DNA of 13,747 nt from CAYNST01 sp964546435 (GTDB taxonomy: Bacteria; Pseudomonadota; Gammaproteobacteria; Pseudomonadales; Cellvibrionaceae). Positions 1 through 5,675 of this stretch are shown here, piece after piece (position 1 is the first letter of the stretch; each line of letters begins with the position of its first letter). The position numbers and the translations under genes were made by a program. Under the pieces are notes generated by a model. It searched no databases, had not been told where the DNA came from, and saw only the letters and a program-made list of their open reading frames with translations. The DNA is taken from NCBI GenBank assembly GCA_964546435.1, contig CAZJKJ010000083.1:1-13747 (forward strand), written 5' to 3'.

Positions 1-83
1 AACCTGCCGTCACATTCTTACCAGAGTATACACAGGGTTTGCTTGAAATAGTTCCAGGATTGTGCAGTCAATCGCAGGTTTCA

Positions 84-99
84 TGTGATAGGGGCTACA
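84..99. promoter_or_regulatory. Possible CRP-binding site
   Basis: The sequence is TGTGA, six bases, then CTACA. The first half site is a perfect CRP half and the second matches TCACA at three of five positions. CRP autoregulates crp in E. coli from the crp-yhfA intergenic region, which makes a site here plausible. One strong half site also occurs by chance, so this is a weak call. Confidence 0.28.
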
Positions 100-141
100 A
101 GCATGCGCGTATTTTAGCGCCAAAAAGATGTACGAAAGCGC

Positions 142-171
142 AGCCCGTGGGCGGCTCCCGGAGGGCTTTTT
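142..171 (+). terminator. Rho-independent terminator-like hairpin with T run
   Basis: AGCCC (142-146) pairs with GGGCT (163-167). An inner GGG (149-151) can pair with CCC (157-159) across a five-base loop. The last base of the stem begins a run of five T (167-171). This is a fair intrinsic-terminator shape for plus-strand transcription, yet no plus-strand gene ends before it inside the window. It would stop either a transcript from outside the window, a short RNA divergent from crp, or a long yhfA leader. Confidence 0.35.
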
Positions 172-251
172 GATGGATTTCGTCAAGTTCAGCGACACGC
201 TCGCAGGCTCTGTCCGGCTATGTTAGGCTTCCCGGCCACAGTCAGCGGGAA

Positions 252-268
252 CCCGTCACAGTGATGGG
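252..268. repeat. Near-perfect 17-bp palindrome just upstream of yhfA
   Basis: CCCGTCAC (252-259), a central A, then GTGATGGG (261-268) gives eight pairs with a single mismatch. It ends 20 bases before the yhfA ATG and just before the ribosome site (ACGAGG, 277-282). It could be an operator or an mRNA hairpin. No regulator is recognised from the sequence. Confidence 0.35.
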
Positions 269-287
269 CGGCAATAACGAGGTTGAT

Positions 288-710
288 ATGCAAGCAGTTG
301 TGAAATGGATGGATGGCGCCATGTTTGTGGCTGAATCGGGCAGTGGACACACGGTAGTTATGGATGGCCCGCCGGATCACGGCGGTCGCAATCTTGCGGC
401 TCGACCAATGGAAATGATTCTGATGGGGCTGGGCGGTTGTGCCGCTTTCGATGTGGTCAGTATTCTGAAAAAATCCCGTCAGAGTGTAACCGGATGCCGG
501 ACGGAGCTCGCGGCCGAACGAGCCGATGGTGTCCCTTCGCCGTTCACCAGAATCCATCTGAAATTTATTGTGTCGGGGCGGAATCTGAACTCCGGCCAGG
601 TTGATCGGGCGGTAAAGCTGTCTGCGGAAAAGTATTGTTCCGCGTCGATCATGCTCGAAGCGGCCGGGGTTGTACTGACCCACGAAGTTCACATAGAAGA
701 AGCGCCCTGA
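288..710 (+). CDS. yhfA: OsmC family protein, YhfA type
   Basis: A 140-residue OsmC-fold protein, presumed cytoplasmic. OsmC/Ohr proteins reduce organic hydroperoxides with a cysteine pair; the in vivo role of the YhfA branch is not well defined. The opening MQAVVKWMDG, the PMEM-LMGLGGC block (Cys51) and LSAEKYCSAS (Cys117) match E. coli YhfA closely, and both family cysteines are present. The ATG at 288 was chosen over the in-frame GTG at 261 because it follows ACGAGG with a five-base gap and gives the usual family length. The gene converges with coq7, leaving 45 bp between stop codons without an obvious terminator. In enterics and pseudomonads the divergent neighbour is crp/vfr, expected just outside the window. 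Confidence 0.92.
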   Translation: MQAVVKWMDGAMFVAESGSGHTVVMDGPPDHGGRNLAARPMEMILMGLGGCAAFDVVSILKKSRQSVTGCRTELAAERADGVPSPFTRIHLKFIVSGRNLNSGQVDRAVKLSAEKYCSASIMLEAAGVVLTHEVHIEEAP

Positions 711-755
711 CCGAAGTCAATGAGGCGCGTGATGCCCCTGTCTTTGAATGTGCTT

Positions 756-1406
756 TTAAATATGAAAGCTCAAGCCGGTCATCACCCGAGAAGTGGTGCG
801 CATAGCCCATTTGACAGGAGCGGGAAAACGCATGCCCCCGGCAGCCAACGCGCGGTCACCATGGTTACGCTCATCTTCCAGCATGGTATCTACAATGGCG
901 CGGGAGCGAAAATCTTCCTCTGGCAGGCGTTTCAGGTGATCCTCCAGGTGAGCGCAGACCTGATCTTCCGTCGCCGCAACAAATCCGAGGCTGGCCCGAT
1001 CGCTGACGAGCCCGGCAGTTGCGCCCAGGCCGAAAGAGAGGGAATACCAAAGCGGATTCAGAACGCTGGGTCGACTGCCCAACTGCCGCAGACGGTCTTC
1101 GCACCACGCGAGATGGTCGATTTCTTCGTCCGCTGCCTTTTCCATGTCCTGTCGCACTTCCGGCAGGCGTGCGGTGAGTGCCTGTCCCTGATAAAGAGCC
1201 TGGGCGCAGACCTCGCCAGCGTGATTCACCCGCATCAGGCCGGCGGCCTGGCGTTGCTGGTCTTGAGACATGGGGGTGTCCGCGATGCCCTTTGCCGGTG
1301 AGGGCCGGGAATGCACCTGGCTGCCGGGCGTGAGCGTTCGCAAGGCGCGATCGAAGTGGTCAATCAGTCCGTCGACCCGCGACAGCTTCCTCTGGGAATT
1401 TGACAT
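756..1406 (-). CDS. coq7: 3-demethoxyubiquinol 3-hydroxylase (Coq7)
   Basis: Membrane-associated di-iron monooxygenase that adds the last ring hydroxyl in aerobic ubiquinone synthesis. The 216-residue product has the expected ferritin-like ligands: Glu65 in NHAGE, Glu95 and His98 in EEIDH, Glu147, then Glu179 and His182 in DERNH. Length agrees with pseudomonad Coq7 (about 215). The frame opens 35 codons further upstream, but the ATG at 1406 gives the family N-terminus and is preceded by GGAGG ten bases away. Coq7 is used by Pseudomonas-like bacteria where E. coli uses UbiF. The gene is divergent from the DUF3094 gene and convergent with yhfA, so it is probably transcribed alone. Confidence 0.95.
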   Translation of the reverse strand: MSNSQRKLSRVDGLIDHFDRALRTLTPGSQVHSRPSPAKGIADTPMSQDQQRQAAGLMRVNHAGEVCAQALYQGQALTARLPEVRQDMEKAADEEIDHLAWCEDRLRQLGSRPSVLNPLWYSLSFGLGATAGLVSDRASLGFVAATEDQVCAHLEDHLKRLPEEDFRSRAIVDTMLEDERNHGDRALAAGGMRFPAPVKWAMRTTSRVMTGLSFHI

Positions 1407-1576
1407 GATTGCGACGCCTCCGGCAGATAGTGGATGTGCGCGGATTGTATAACGTTTGGCGACGATGGTGGTTTGGCAAAAACCGTTCTTTACGCCCAAT
1501 CTTCTGGACATCGATTCATAATTCGTGAGCCCACCGTTATGACGCAGCGTCCAGCCAATTTCTAGAGGAAAAGTCT

Positions 1577-1753
1577 ATGCCCAAGTTGTATCCGGAAGAT
1601 CAAGAGAAAGTAGACAGGGTTTTAAGTGGTGGCGTATATAAGCGGGATCGCAAACCGTTTCGGCCCTGGGTCCTGCTGGGATGGCTTATCGTCGTCCTGG
1701 CACTTCTGACTGGCGCGAGCTATTGGATTGCCGCCAGCCAGGGGTTTGTTTAG
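1577..1753 (+). CDS. DUF3094 family small membrane protein
   Basis: A 58-residue protein. The start has MPKLYPEDQEKVDRVL, followed by a basic stretch with KPFRPW at about 26-31, one hydrophobic membrane helix at about 32-51 (WVLLGWLIVVLALLTGASYW) and a short tail. DUF3094 proteins of Pseudomonas share the NP-DQ-VDEYL opening, the RPFRPW motif and the single C-terminal helix. The function is unknown. The arrangement suggests an inner-membrane protein with its N-terminus in the cytoplasm (positive-inside rule). AGAGGA at 1564-1569 precedes the ATG by seven bases. The gene is divergent from coq7 across a 170-bp gap, and its stop codon overlaps the inverted repeat that follows. Confidence 0.82.
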   Translation: MPKLYPEDQEKVDRVLSGGVYKRDRKPFRPWVLLGWLIVVLALLTGASYWIAASQGFV

Positions 1754-1796
1754 GCACTGTACGAAAAGTGCCTGCGCTCGACGACTTTTCGTACAG
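1753..1796. repeat. Perfect 13-bp inverted repeat with an overlapping alternative hairpin
   Basis: CTGTACGAAAAGT (1757-1769) and ACTTTTCGTACAG (1784-1796) are perfect inverse complements around a 14-base spacer. A second, mutually exclusive hairpin pairs GGCACT (1753-1758) with AGTGCC (1767-1772). No T run follows on either strand, so a classical intrinsic terminator is not evident. Explanations are a termination or mRNA-stability structure for the DUF3094 transcript, an operator-like site, or a remnant of a small mobile element's ends. Confidence 0.6.
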
Positions 1797-1901
1797 ACGC
1801 TGACAGTCTGCCCGGATGGTTAAAGTGATTGCTTCATCGGTTGCAGGGCCGATGGCGTCACGGATTGCGAAAGTGTTGCGCACGGTCACGTCGCAGGATG
1901 G

Positions 1902-1913
1902 TAGGCTAGCCTA
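1902..1913. promoter_or_regulatory. 12-bp perfect palindrome, possible operator
   Basis: TAGGCTAGCCTA is a perfect palindrome. It ends nine bases before a consensus-like -35 hexamer (TTGACA, 1923-1928), a normal position for an activator or repressor site of the downstream small gene. The binding protein is unknown and the match could be chance. Confidence 0.35.
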
Positions 1914-1922
1914 ACATTCAAA

Positions 1923-1953
1923 TTGACAATAACAATAAAGATTATCCGTGATA
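1923..1953 (+). promoter_or_regulatory. Possible sigma-70 promoter for the 95-residue gene
   Basis: TTGACA at 1923-1928 is a perfect -35 hexamer. The -10 is unclear: GTGATA (1948-1953) is 19 bases away and TTATCC (1943-1948) is 14 away. Either would place the start of transcription within or next to the ribosome site AAGGAG (1953-1958), giving a very short or leaderless message, so the true -10 is uncertain. Confidence 0.3.
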
Positions 1954-1966
1954 AGGAGAAGTAAGC

Positions 1967-2254
1967 ATGGATCAACCCTGGGAGTTGAGAACGTCAGAAC
2001 TTGAGAAATTGCGGTCGCTGGCCTTGTATCTGGAGCTGCACGAACGGAAGCACTACCGTGTTGCCCGACATCCGGAACAGACACCTGAAGTCATTCGCGA
2101 CGCTTTGCTTAGTGAAAATCCTCAAATCAAAGAGCAACTGGCCATGGTGCTCGACGCCTTGTCCCCTCAACTCAAAGCCAGACTGCAGCAAATGCAGGTG
2201 CTCGACGGCGCCGCTACCCGCGCCCGCGCAAATGGTCGATTCGCGTCCAGATAA
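1967..2254 (+). CDS. Small protein of unknown function (95 residues)
   Basis: I do not recognise this protein. It is charged, soluble and predicted to be mostly helical. Residues 8-27 (RTSELEKLRSLALYLELHER) and 60-78 look like amphipathic helices, and the C-terminus is Arg/Ala-rich. There is no signal peptide, membrane segment or cysteine. Translation is well supported: AAGGAG at 1953-1958 stands eight bases before the ATG, and codon use resembles the neighbours. It stands alone, with intergenic gaps of over 200 bp on both sides, a TTGACA box and a palindrome upstream. No function is proposed. Confidence 0.7.
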   Translation: MDQPWELRTSELEKLRSLALYLELHERKHYRVARHPEQTPEVIRDALLSENPQIKEQLAMVLDALSPQLKARLQQMQVLDGAATRARANGRFASR

Positions 2255-2275
2255 CGGTAAATTGTCCTCCGCTGA

Positions 2276-2302
2276 TTGATTTCGACAGCGTGCGCGTATA
2301 AT
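2276..2302 (+). promoter_or_regulatory. Candidate sigma-70 promoter for the DUF2959 lipoprotein gene
   Basis: TATAAT at 2297-2302 is a perfect -10 hexamer. TTGATT at 2276-2281 is a fair -35 but the spacer is only 15 bases. Transcription would start near 2309 and give a leader of about 160 bases before the lipoprotein ATG. Confidence 0.45.
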
Positions 2303-2398
2303 GCCGGAAGTCCTGTAAACCCTGTAGGATGGCGATGCTGGCTTCAGTCGTCCTTAAGGTTTATCGGCTTAAAGTTTCTCGCCTGATGATCAAATTTT

Positions 2399-2438
2399 CG
2401 CAGTTTCCGCCGCAGTTTCCGCGCGAATGCAAATTCGC
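2399..2438 (+). repeat. 12-bp tandem duplication and adjoining GNRA hairpin in the lipoprotein leader
   Basis: CGCAGTTTCCGC occurs twice back to back (2399-2410 and 2411-2422). It is followed directly by GCGAAT (2423-2428), a GCAA tetraloop and ATTCGC (2433-2438), a six-pair hairpin. The hairpin ends 31 bases before the start codon, so it would not cover the ribosome site. It may affect mRNA stability or translation of the DUF2959 gene. Confidence 0.5.
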
Positions 2439-2469
2439 CAGTGGCTGCCTGTATTTATGGAGATAACCT

Positions 2470-3108
2470 ATGAAATATAAAAGCCTTGTACTGCTGATGG
2501 CGCTGACCTTAACCGCTTGCGCATCGACGTATTACAACACCATGGAAAAATTCGGCGTCCATAAGCGTGACATTCTTGTTGATCGGGTGGAAGATGCAAG
2601 GGATGCCCAGAAGGATGGGCAAAAGCAATTCAAGTCGGCGCTGGAGCAGTTCAAGTCAGTCGTGGTGGTGGACGGCGGGAATATAGAAAAGATCTACAAC
2701 AGACTCGATGATGAATACAACAGTAGCGATTCGGCGGCAAAACAGATTCATGATCGCATTGCAGATATCGAATCCGTTGCCAAGGCATTATTCGCCGAGT
2801 GGTCAAAAGAGCTGAAGCAATACTCCGACGCTTCCCTGCGCCGTGACAGCGAGCGCAAACTGCAAGCGACTCAGCAGAAATACGAACAGTTGCTGGCCAC
2901 GATGAAAAAATCCGAAAGCCGCATGGCGCCCGTGCTGGATGCAATGCGTGATCAGGTTTTGTATTTGAAACACAATCTGAACGCGCGGGCGATCCAGTCC
3001 CTGAAGGAAGAAGTGATCAAAATCGACAAGGATGTAGATGTTCTCCTGCAGGCCATGCAGCAATCCATTGCCGAAGCGGATGAATTCATTCGGGAGATGA
3101 AGGATTAG
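2470..3108 (+). CDS. DUF2959 family lipoprotein
   Basis: A 212-residue lipoprotein of unknown function. A short signal peptide ends in the lipobox LTAC, with Cys17 as the lipidated residue. The +2 residue is Ala rather than Asp, so sorting to the outer membrane is expected. The mature part is almost entirely helical and charged, with long heptad-like stretches (about 45-135 and 170-212) suggesting coiled coils. The YYNTMEKFGVHKRDILVDRVEDARDAQ segment after the lipid anchor is typical of DUF2959. GGAG at 2459-2462 stands seven bases before the ATG. It is probably monocistronic, with its own promoter about 170 bp upstream, and it converges with the DJ-1 gene. Confidence 0.85.
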   Translation: MKYKSLVLLMALTLTACASTYYNTMEKFGVHKRDILVDRVEDARDAQKDGQKQFKSALEQFKSVVVVDGGNIEKIYNRLDDEYNSSDSAAKQIHDRIADIESVAKALFAEWSKELKQYSDASLRRDSERKLQATQQKYEQLLATMKKSESRMAPVLDAMRDQVLYLKHNLNARAIQSLKEEVIKIDKDVDVLLQAMQQSIAEADEFIREMKD

Positions 3109-3153
3109 CAGGGTAAAAACGACAAAAGCAGTGAAGCGTTCTGCTAACGTTGT

Positions 3154-3180
3154 GGTGGCAACACAGACCGCTTTGCCACC
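3154..3180. terminator. Hairpin between convergent genes, possible bidirectional terminator
   Basis: GGTGGCAA (3154-3161) and TTGCCACC (3173-3180) form a perfect eight-pair stem with an 11-base loop. It lies between the stop codon of the DUF2959 gene and the stop codon of the DJ-1 gene, only six bases from the latter. Neither strand has a T run after the stem, so termination would be weak or Rho-assisted. Confidence 0.4.
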
Positions 3181-3185
3181 GTCGA

Positions 3186-3755
3186 CTAAACCGGATTTTC
3201 CATAAACAGCAATGCCTCTGCCACGTCCTCGGCTTTGCGTTCATCAAACAGCAGTTTGATGATGGTCAGTGCAAATCCCATTGCGGTTCCGGGACCTTGA
3301 CTGGTGACAAGGTTCCGGTCGATGACAACCTTTTCCTGCAAAATCTGCCGACACTGTGATTCCAGCTCTTCCTGAAATTTCGGAAAGCAGGTAGCGCGGT
3401 AATCCCTGATCAGATGATGGCGACCCAGAACCACTGCGGGTGCTGCGCAAATCGCGCCGACCCATCTTTGGTGACTGAACTGGGTTTTAAGGCAATCCAG
3501 TAATTCCTGCGAGCGCTGCAAGTGTTCGGCACCTGGCATGCCGCCAGGCAGTACAACCATGTCCCAGTTTGTTGCCATTGTTTCACCCAGCAGAGCGTCG
3601 GCTTCGATCTTTACGCCCCGTGACGCAGTGATTGTCCGGTAGCCCATCACGGAAGCAACGGTAACCTCGGCACCTGCCCGCCTCAGTACATCGATGACAG
3701 TCACCGCTTCAATTTCCTCGGAACCGTCTGCAATGGGCACAAGAACGTTTTTCAT
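3186..3755 (-). CDS. yajL: DJ-1/YajL family protein
   Basis: A 189-residue DJ-1/PfpI superfamily protein, presumed cytoplasmic. Members have been assigned roles in oxidative-stress protection, thiol-protein repair or chaperone activity, and glyoxal detoxification; the main role is disputed. It has the catalytic cysteine on the nucleophile elbow (Cys103 in AICAAP), the Glu14 partner in DGSEEIEA, and the C-terminal TSQGPGTAMGFAL block of the YajL/DJ-1 clade. The ATG at 3755 matches the family start (MKNVLVPIADG), with GAGGGA upstream. An in-frame GTG at 3773 is the alternative. It is the last gene of the minus-strand set after the PhzF-like gene (91-bp gap), so it may be co-transcribed with the ergothioneine genes or have its own promoter. 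The symbol is by similarity; thiJ is an older name. Confidence 0.88.
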   Translation of the reverse strand: MKNVLVPIADGSEEIEAVTVIDVLRRAGAEVTVASVMGYRTITASRGVKIEADALLGETMATNWDMVVLPGGMPGAEHLQRSQELLDCLKTQFSHQRWVGAICAAPAVVLGRHHLIRDYRATCFPKFQEELESQCRQILQEKVVIDRNLVTSQGPGTAMGFALTIIKLLFDERKAEDVAEALLFMENPV

Positions 3756-3846
3756 GGAATTGGTTTCCCTCACGTATGGAGATGGGTCGGAGTGCCTGGC
3801 TCAGGCTTCTGCGGAATGTTGATCGTCGGGTACAGTAAATCGATCG

Positions 3847-4689
3847 TCAGAAAGCGCACCCGGCCAGCCTGGTGACTGGGTACGTTTGGACGGATTTCGC
3901 TTTCCCGAAAAGATTGACGACCATCGGTTCGGACATTTTGACGGGATGCTCCGTCCGGGTGTGAATGAAAAATTCTCCACCGGATGCCGACAATTGCTTG
4001 CTGTGCAGGTAATCCTTGCCAAGGACTGCGCACCAATAATGTCCGAGCACGACGTTGGCAGATCCAGTGGCGCTGTCTTCAGAATTTCCATACTGCGGTG
4101 CGAAATAGCGCATGACAAAATCTTCCGTACCCTGGCTGGACGGCGCGGTGGCAATGACCGCACGGCGGGTTGTCCGGCAGATGGCTTCAAGGTCCGGCCT
4201 GAGTTGTTGGACAGCAGTGTCGCGTTCAAAAACTGCAATCAGGTAATCTTCATTGTCTCCTGCAAGCAACCAGGAGCAGGGCTGATGATTGAACAGATCG
4301 ACATCGATATCCGCGCAGGTATGAATTGGTAGAGAGGTACTGGTAAAACCAAACAGCGGGTCTTTCCGGACAAGAGGTAATCGGCCCCAATCGGTATACA
4401 GAACAAAGTCGGCGTTGTATCCGAGTTCGTTGAATAAAGCATGGGCGGCGGCGATACACCCCGATCCGCAGCGGCGCACCGGCAGGCCATGATGACTGAA
4501 GCGGGCGTTTACTACGTTCGAATTTTCCTTAAAAAAGAGATCGACAACAATGGCATCCGTTCGGGGTTGCCGGGACGTGTCAGGTGCCTGCAGGTTTTTA
4601 TGGGGATGAATCCGGACCAGATGACGGTTGCCGCCCTGTGAGCCGGAATAACAGGTGTCGATATACAATTCCTGAATGAATGCAGGCAT
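3847..4689 (-). CDS. Divergent PhzF-family isomerase-like protein
   Basis: A 280-residue protein of the PhzF/diaminopimelate-epimerase fold, usual length for the family. The N-terminal YIDTCYSGSQGGN aligns with the family F-D-PF-GNPAA strand, and MRYFAPQYGNSEDSATGSAN (193-212) is the hallmark second-domain motif with Asp205. Key differences: the CGHATLAAAH motif is replaced by CGSGCIAAAH (Cys74-Gly75-Ser76), so the usual His is Ser, and I find no clear SETAF motif for the catalytic Glu. The CGSG segment resembles the cysteine loops of DapF/proline-racemase relatives. The ATG follows the egtD stop codon after seven bases with no good ribosome site, which suggests reinitiation from egtD. Known PhzF proteins isomerise small acids; the substrate here is unknown. 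Family placement is firm, the reaction is not. Confidence 0.82.
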   Translation of the reverse strand: MPAFIQELYIDTCYSGSQGGNRHLVRIHPHKNLQAPDTSRQPRTDAIVVDLFFKENSNVVNARFSHHGLPVRRCGSGCIAAAHALFNELGYNADFVLYTDWGRLPLVRKDPLFGFTSTSLPIHTCADIDVDLFNHQPCSWLLAGDNEDYLIAVFERDTAVQQLRPDLEAICRTTRRAVIATAPSSQGTEDFVMRYFAPQYGNSEDSATGSANVVLGHYWCAVLGKDYLHSKQLSASGGEFFIHTRTEHPVKMSEPMVVNLFGKAKSVQTYPVTRLAGCAF

Positions 4690-4696
4690 ACACGCG

Positions 4697-5659
4697 CTAC
4701 TCGAATCGTTTTAAAAGATGCAGACTGAAATAGCCGTTGTCGCTGATCCAGCTGCGGTCCGCATTCCAGCCTGCATCTCTCGCCAGGCGCCGGAACTCAT
4801 CTTCGTTATATTTATAGGAGTTTTCCGTATGTATGCTTTCACCGCGACGGAAACTGAAACGGTGACCGGCGAGATCGACATCCTGGGACCGGATGCTCAC
4901 CAGATGCATTTCAACGCAGCCCTTGTGCGTGTTGTAAAAAGCGTAGTGTTCAAACCCCTGTACGTCAAAATTGCTGCCGAGCTCCCGGTTCATTCTCACG
5001 AGAATATTGCGGTTGAACCGGGCCGTAATATTTTTCCGGTCGTTGTAAGCGCGATGAAGAACGGAGGGCGATTTTTTAATGTCGACACCAACCAGTAGAT
5101 AGCTGCATTCGCCCAGGGTCAGGCCGGCGTTACGCAAGAATTGCCGGGCTTCTTCAGGAGAAAAATTGCCGATGGTGGAGCCTGGAAAAAAGCCGAGTTT
5201 CAGCCAGGATTCATGCGCAGGAATGGTTACGGGCTCACAGAAATCGGCTATGACGGGCTCGACAGACAGATTCGGGAAATGCGCGGAGAGATCCTTGCAG
5301 CATGCCTGCAGGAATTCGCCGGCAATATCGATAGGGGTGAAGGCGCGAATGGATTCAATGTGGTGCAGCAGCGGCTGAATTTTCTTTAATGCCCCCGCAC
5401 CGAATTCGATGACTTGAATGTCTCCACGAAGCTTTGCGGCAATATCCCTGGCGACGCTGGGCAGCAGCGACAGTTCACTGCGGTAAGGATAATATTCTTC
5501 AAGTCCGCATATCTCATCAAAAAAGCGGGAACCGGCATTGTCATAGAAATATTTGGGAGGCAGCGCCTTTTGCGGGCGGGACAATCCCGCAAGGGCATCC
5601 TGCAGAAACGGACTGTTCACAGGCGCTTTGGCGGCGAGCGGTTGCAGGGCTTCCAGCAT
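4697..5659 (-). CDS. egtD: L-histidine N-alpha-methyltransferase EgtD
   Basis: SAM-dependent enzyme that trimethylates histidine to hercynine, the first step of ergothioneine synthesis. The 320-residue length matches the family (about 321). The SAM loop is EFGAGA (85-90), with YFYDNAG, EEYYPYR, GSTIGNF and FNRNILVRMNRELG motifs in the expected order. As I recall the mycobacterial EgtD substrate residues (Tyr39, Tyr56, Asn166, Tyr206, Glu282, Ser284), all have counterparts here: Tyr39, Tyr56, Asn165, Tyr205, Glu279, Ser281. The frame is open 39 codons further upstream, but the ATG at 5659 is preceded by GAGGA with a seven-base gap and gives the family length. It lies 16 bp after egtB and 7 bp before the PhzF-like gene. 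Confidence 0.94.
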   Translation of the reverse strand: MLEALQPLAAKAPVNSPFLQDALAGLSRPQKALPPKYFYDNAGSRFFDEICGLEEYYPYRSELSLLPSVARDIAAKLRGDIQVIEFGAGALKKIQPLLHHIESIRAFTPIDIAGEFLQACCKDLSAHFPNLSVEPVIADFCEPVTIPAHESWLKLGFFPGSTIGNFSPEEARQFLRNAGLTLGECSYLLVGVDIKKSPSVLHRAYNDRKNITARFNRNILVRMNRELGSNFDVQGFEHYAFYNTHKGCVEMHLVSIRSQDVDLAGHRFSFRRGESIHTENSYKYNEDEFRRLARDAGWNADRSWISDNGYFSLHLLKRFE

Positions 5660-5675
5660 AGCGGGTCCTCGGGAG

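Larger units (their letters stand above)
1..287. other. Intergenic region upstream of yhfA, probably shared with a divergent crp outside the window
   Basis: No convincing gene lies here; the only open frame is a short minus-strand one without a ribosome site or recognisable product. In E. coli yhfA is transcribed divergently from crp, so the start of a crp/vfr gene just outside the left edge is likely, but this is inference. The region holds a CRP-like half site, a hairpin followed by a T run, and a near-perfect palindrome close to the yhfA start, each listed separately. A TATACT hexamer on the minus strand at 25-30 could be a -10 element for the outward gene, but it lacks a good -35. Confidence 0.5.

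Noticed and set aside
10..198. 62-codon minus-strand frame upstream of yhfA
   Set aside because: No ribosome site, no recognisable motif, and it lies across regulatory-looking sequence expected between crp and yhfA.
720..1301. 193-codon plus-strand frame over coq7
   Set aside because: It is antisense to coq7, which carries all six di-iron ligands. The shadow frame has no ribosome site and no family resemblance.
1753..1796. Calling the inverted repeat an insertion-sequence end or a classical terminator
   Set aside because: No transposase, no second distant copy and no target duplication are visible, and there is no T run after the stem. It is reported only as an inverted repeat.
1816..1914. 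32-codon plus-strand frame (MVKVIASSVAG...) between DUF3094 and the 95-residue gene
   Set aside because: No ribosome site precedes it and it runs through the palindrome and promoter region; length is within chance.
3886..4332. 148-codon plus-strand frame inside the PhzF-like gene
   Set aside because: It is the complement of a coding region with clear PhzF motifs and has no independent support.
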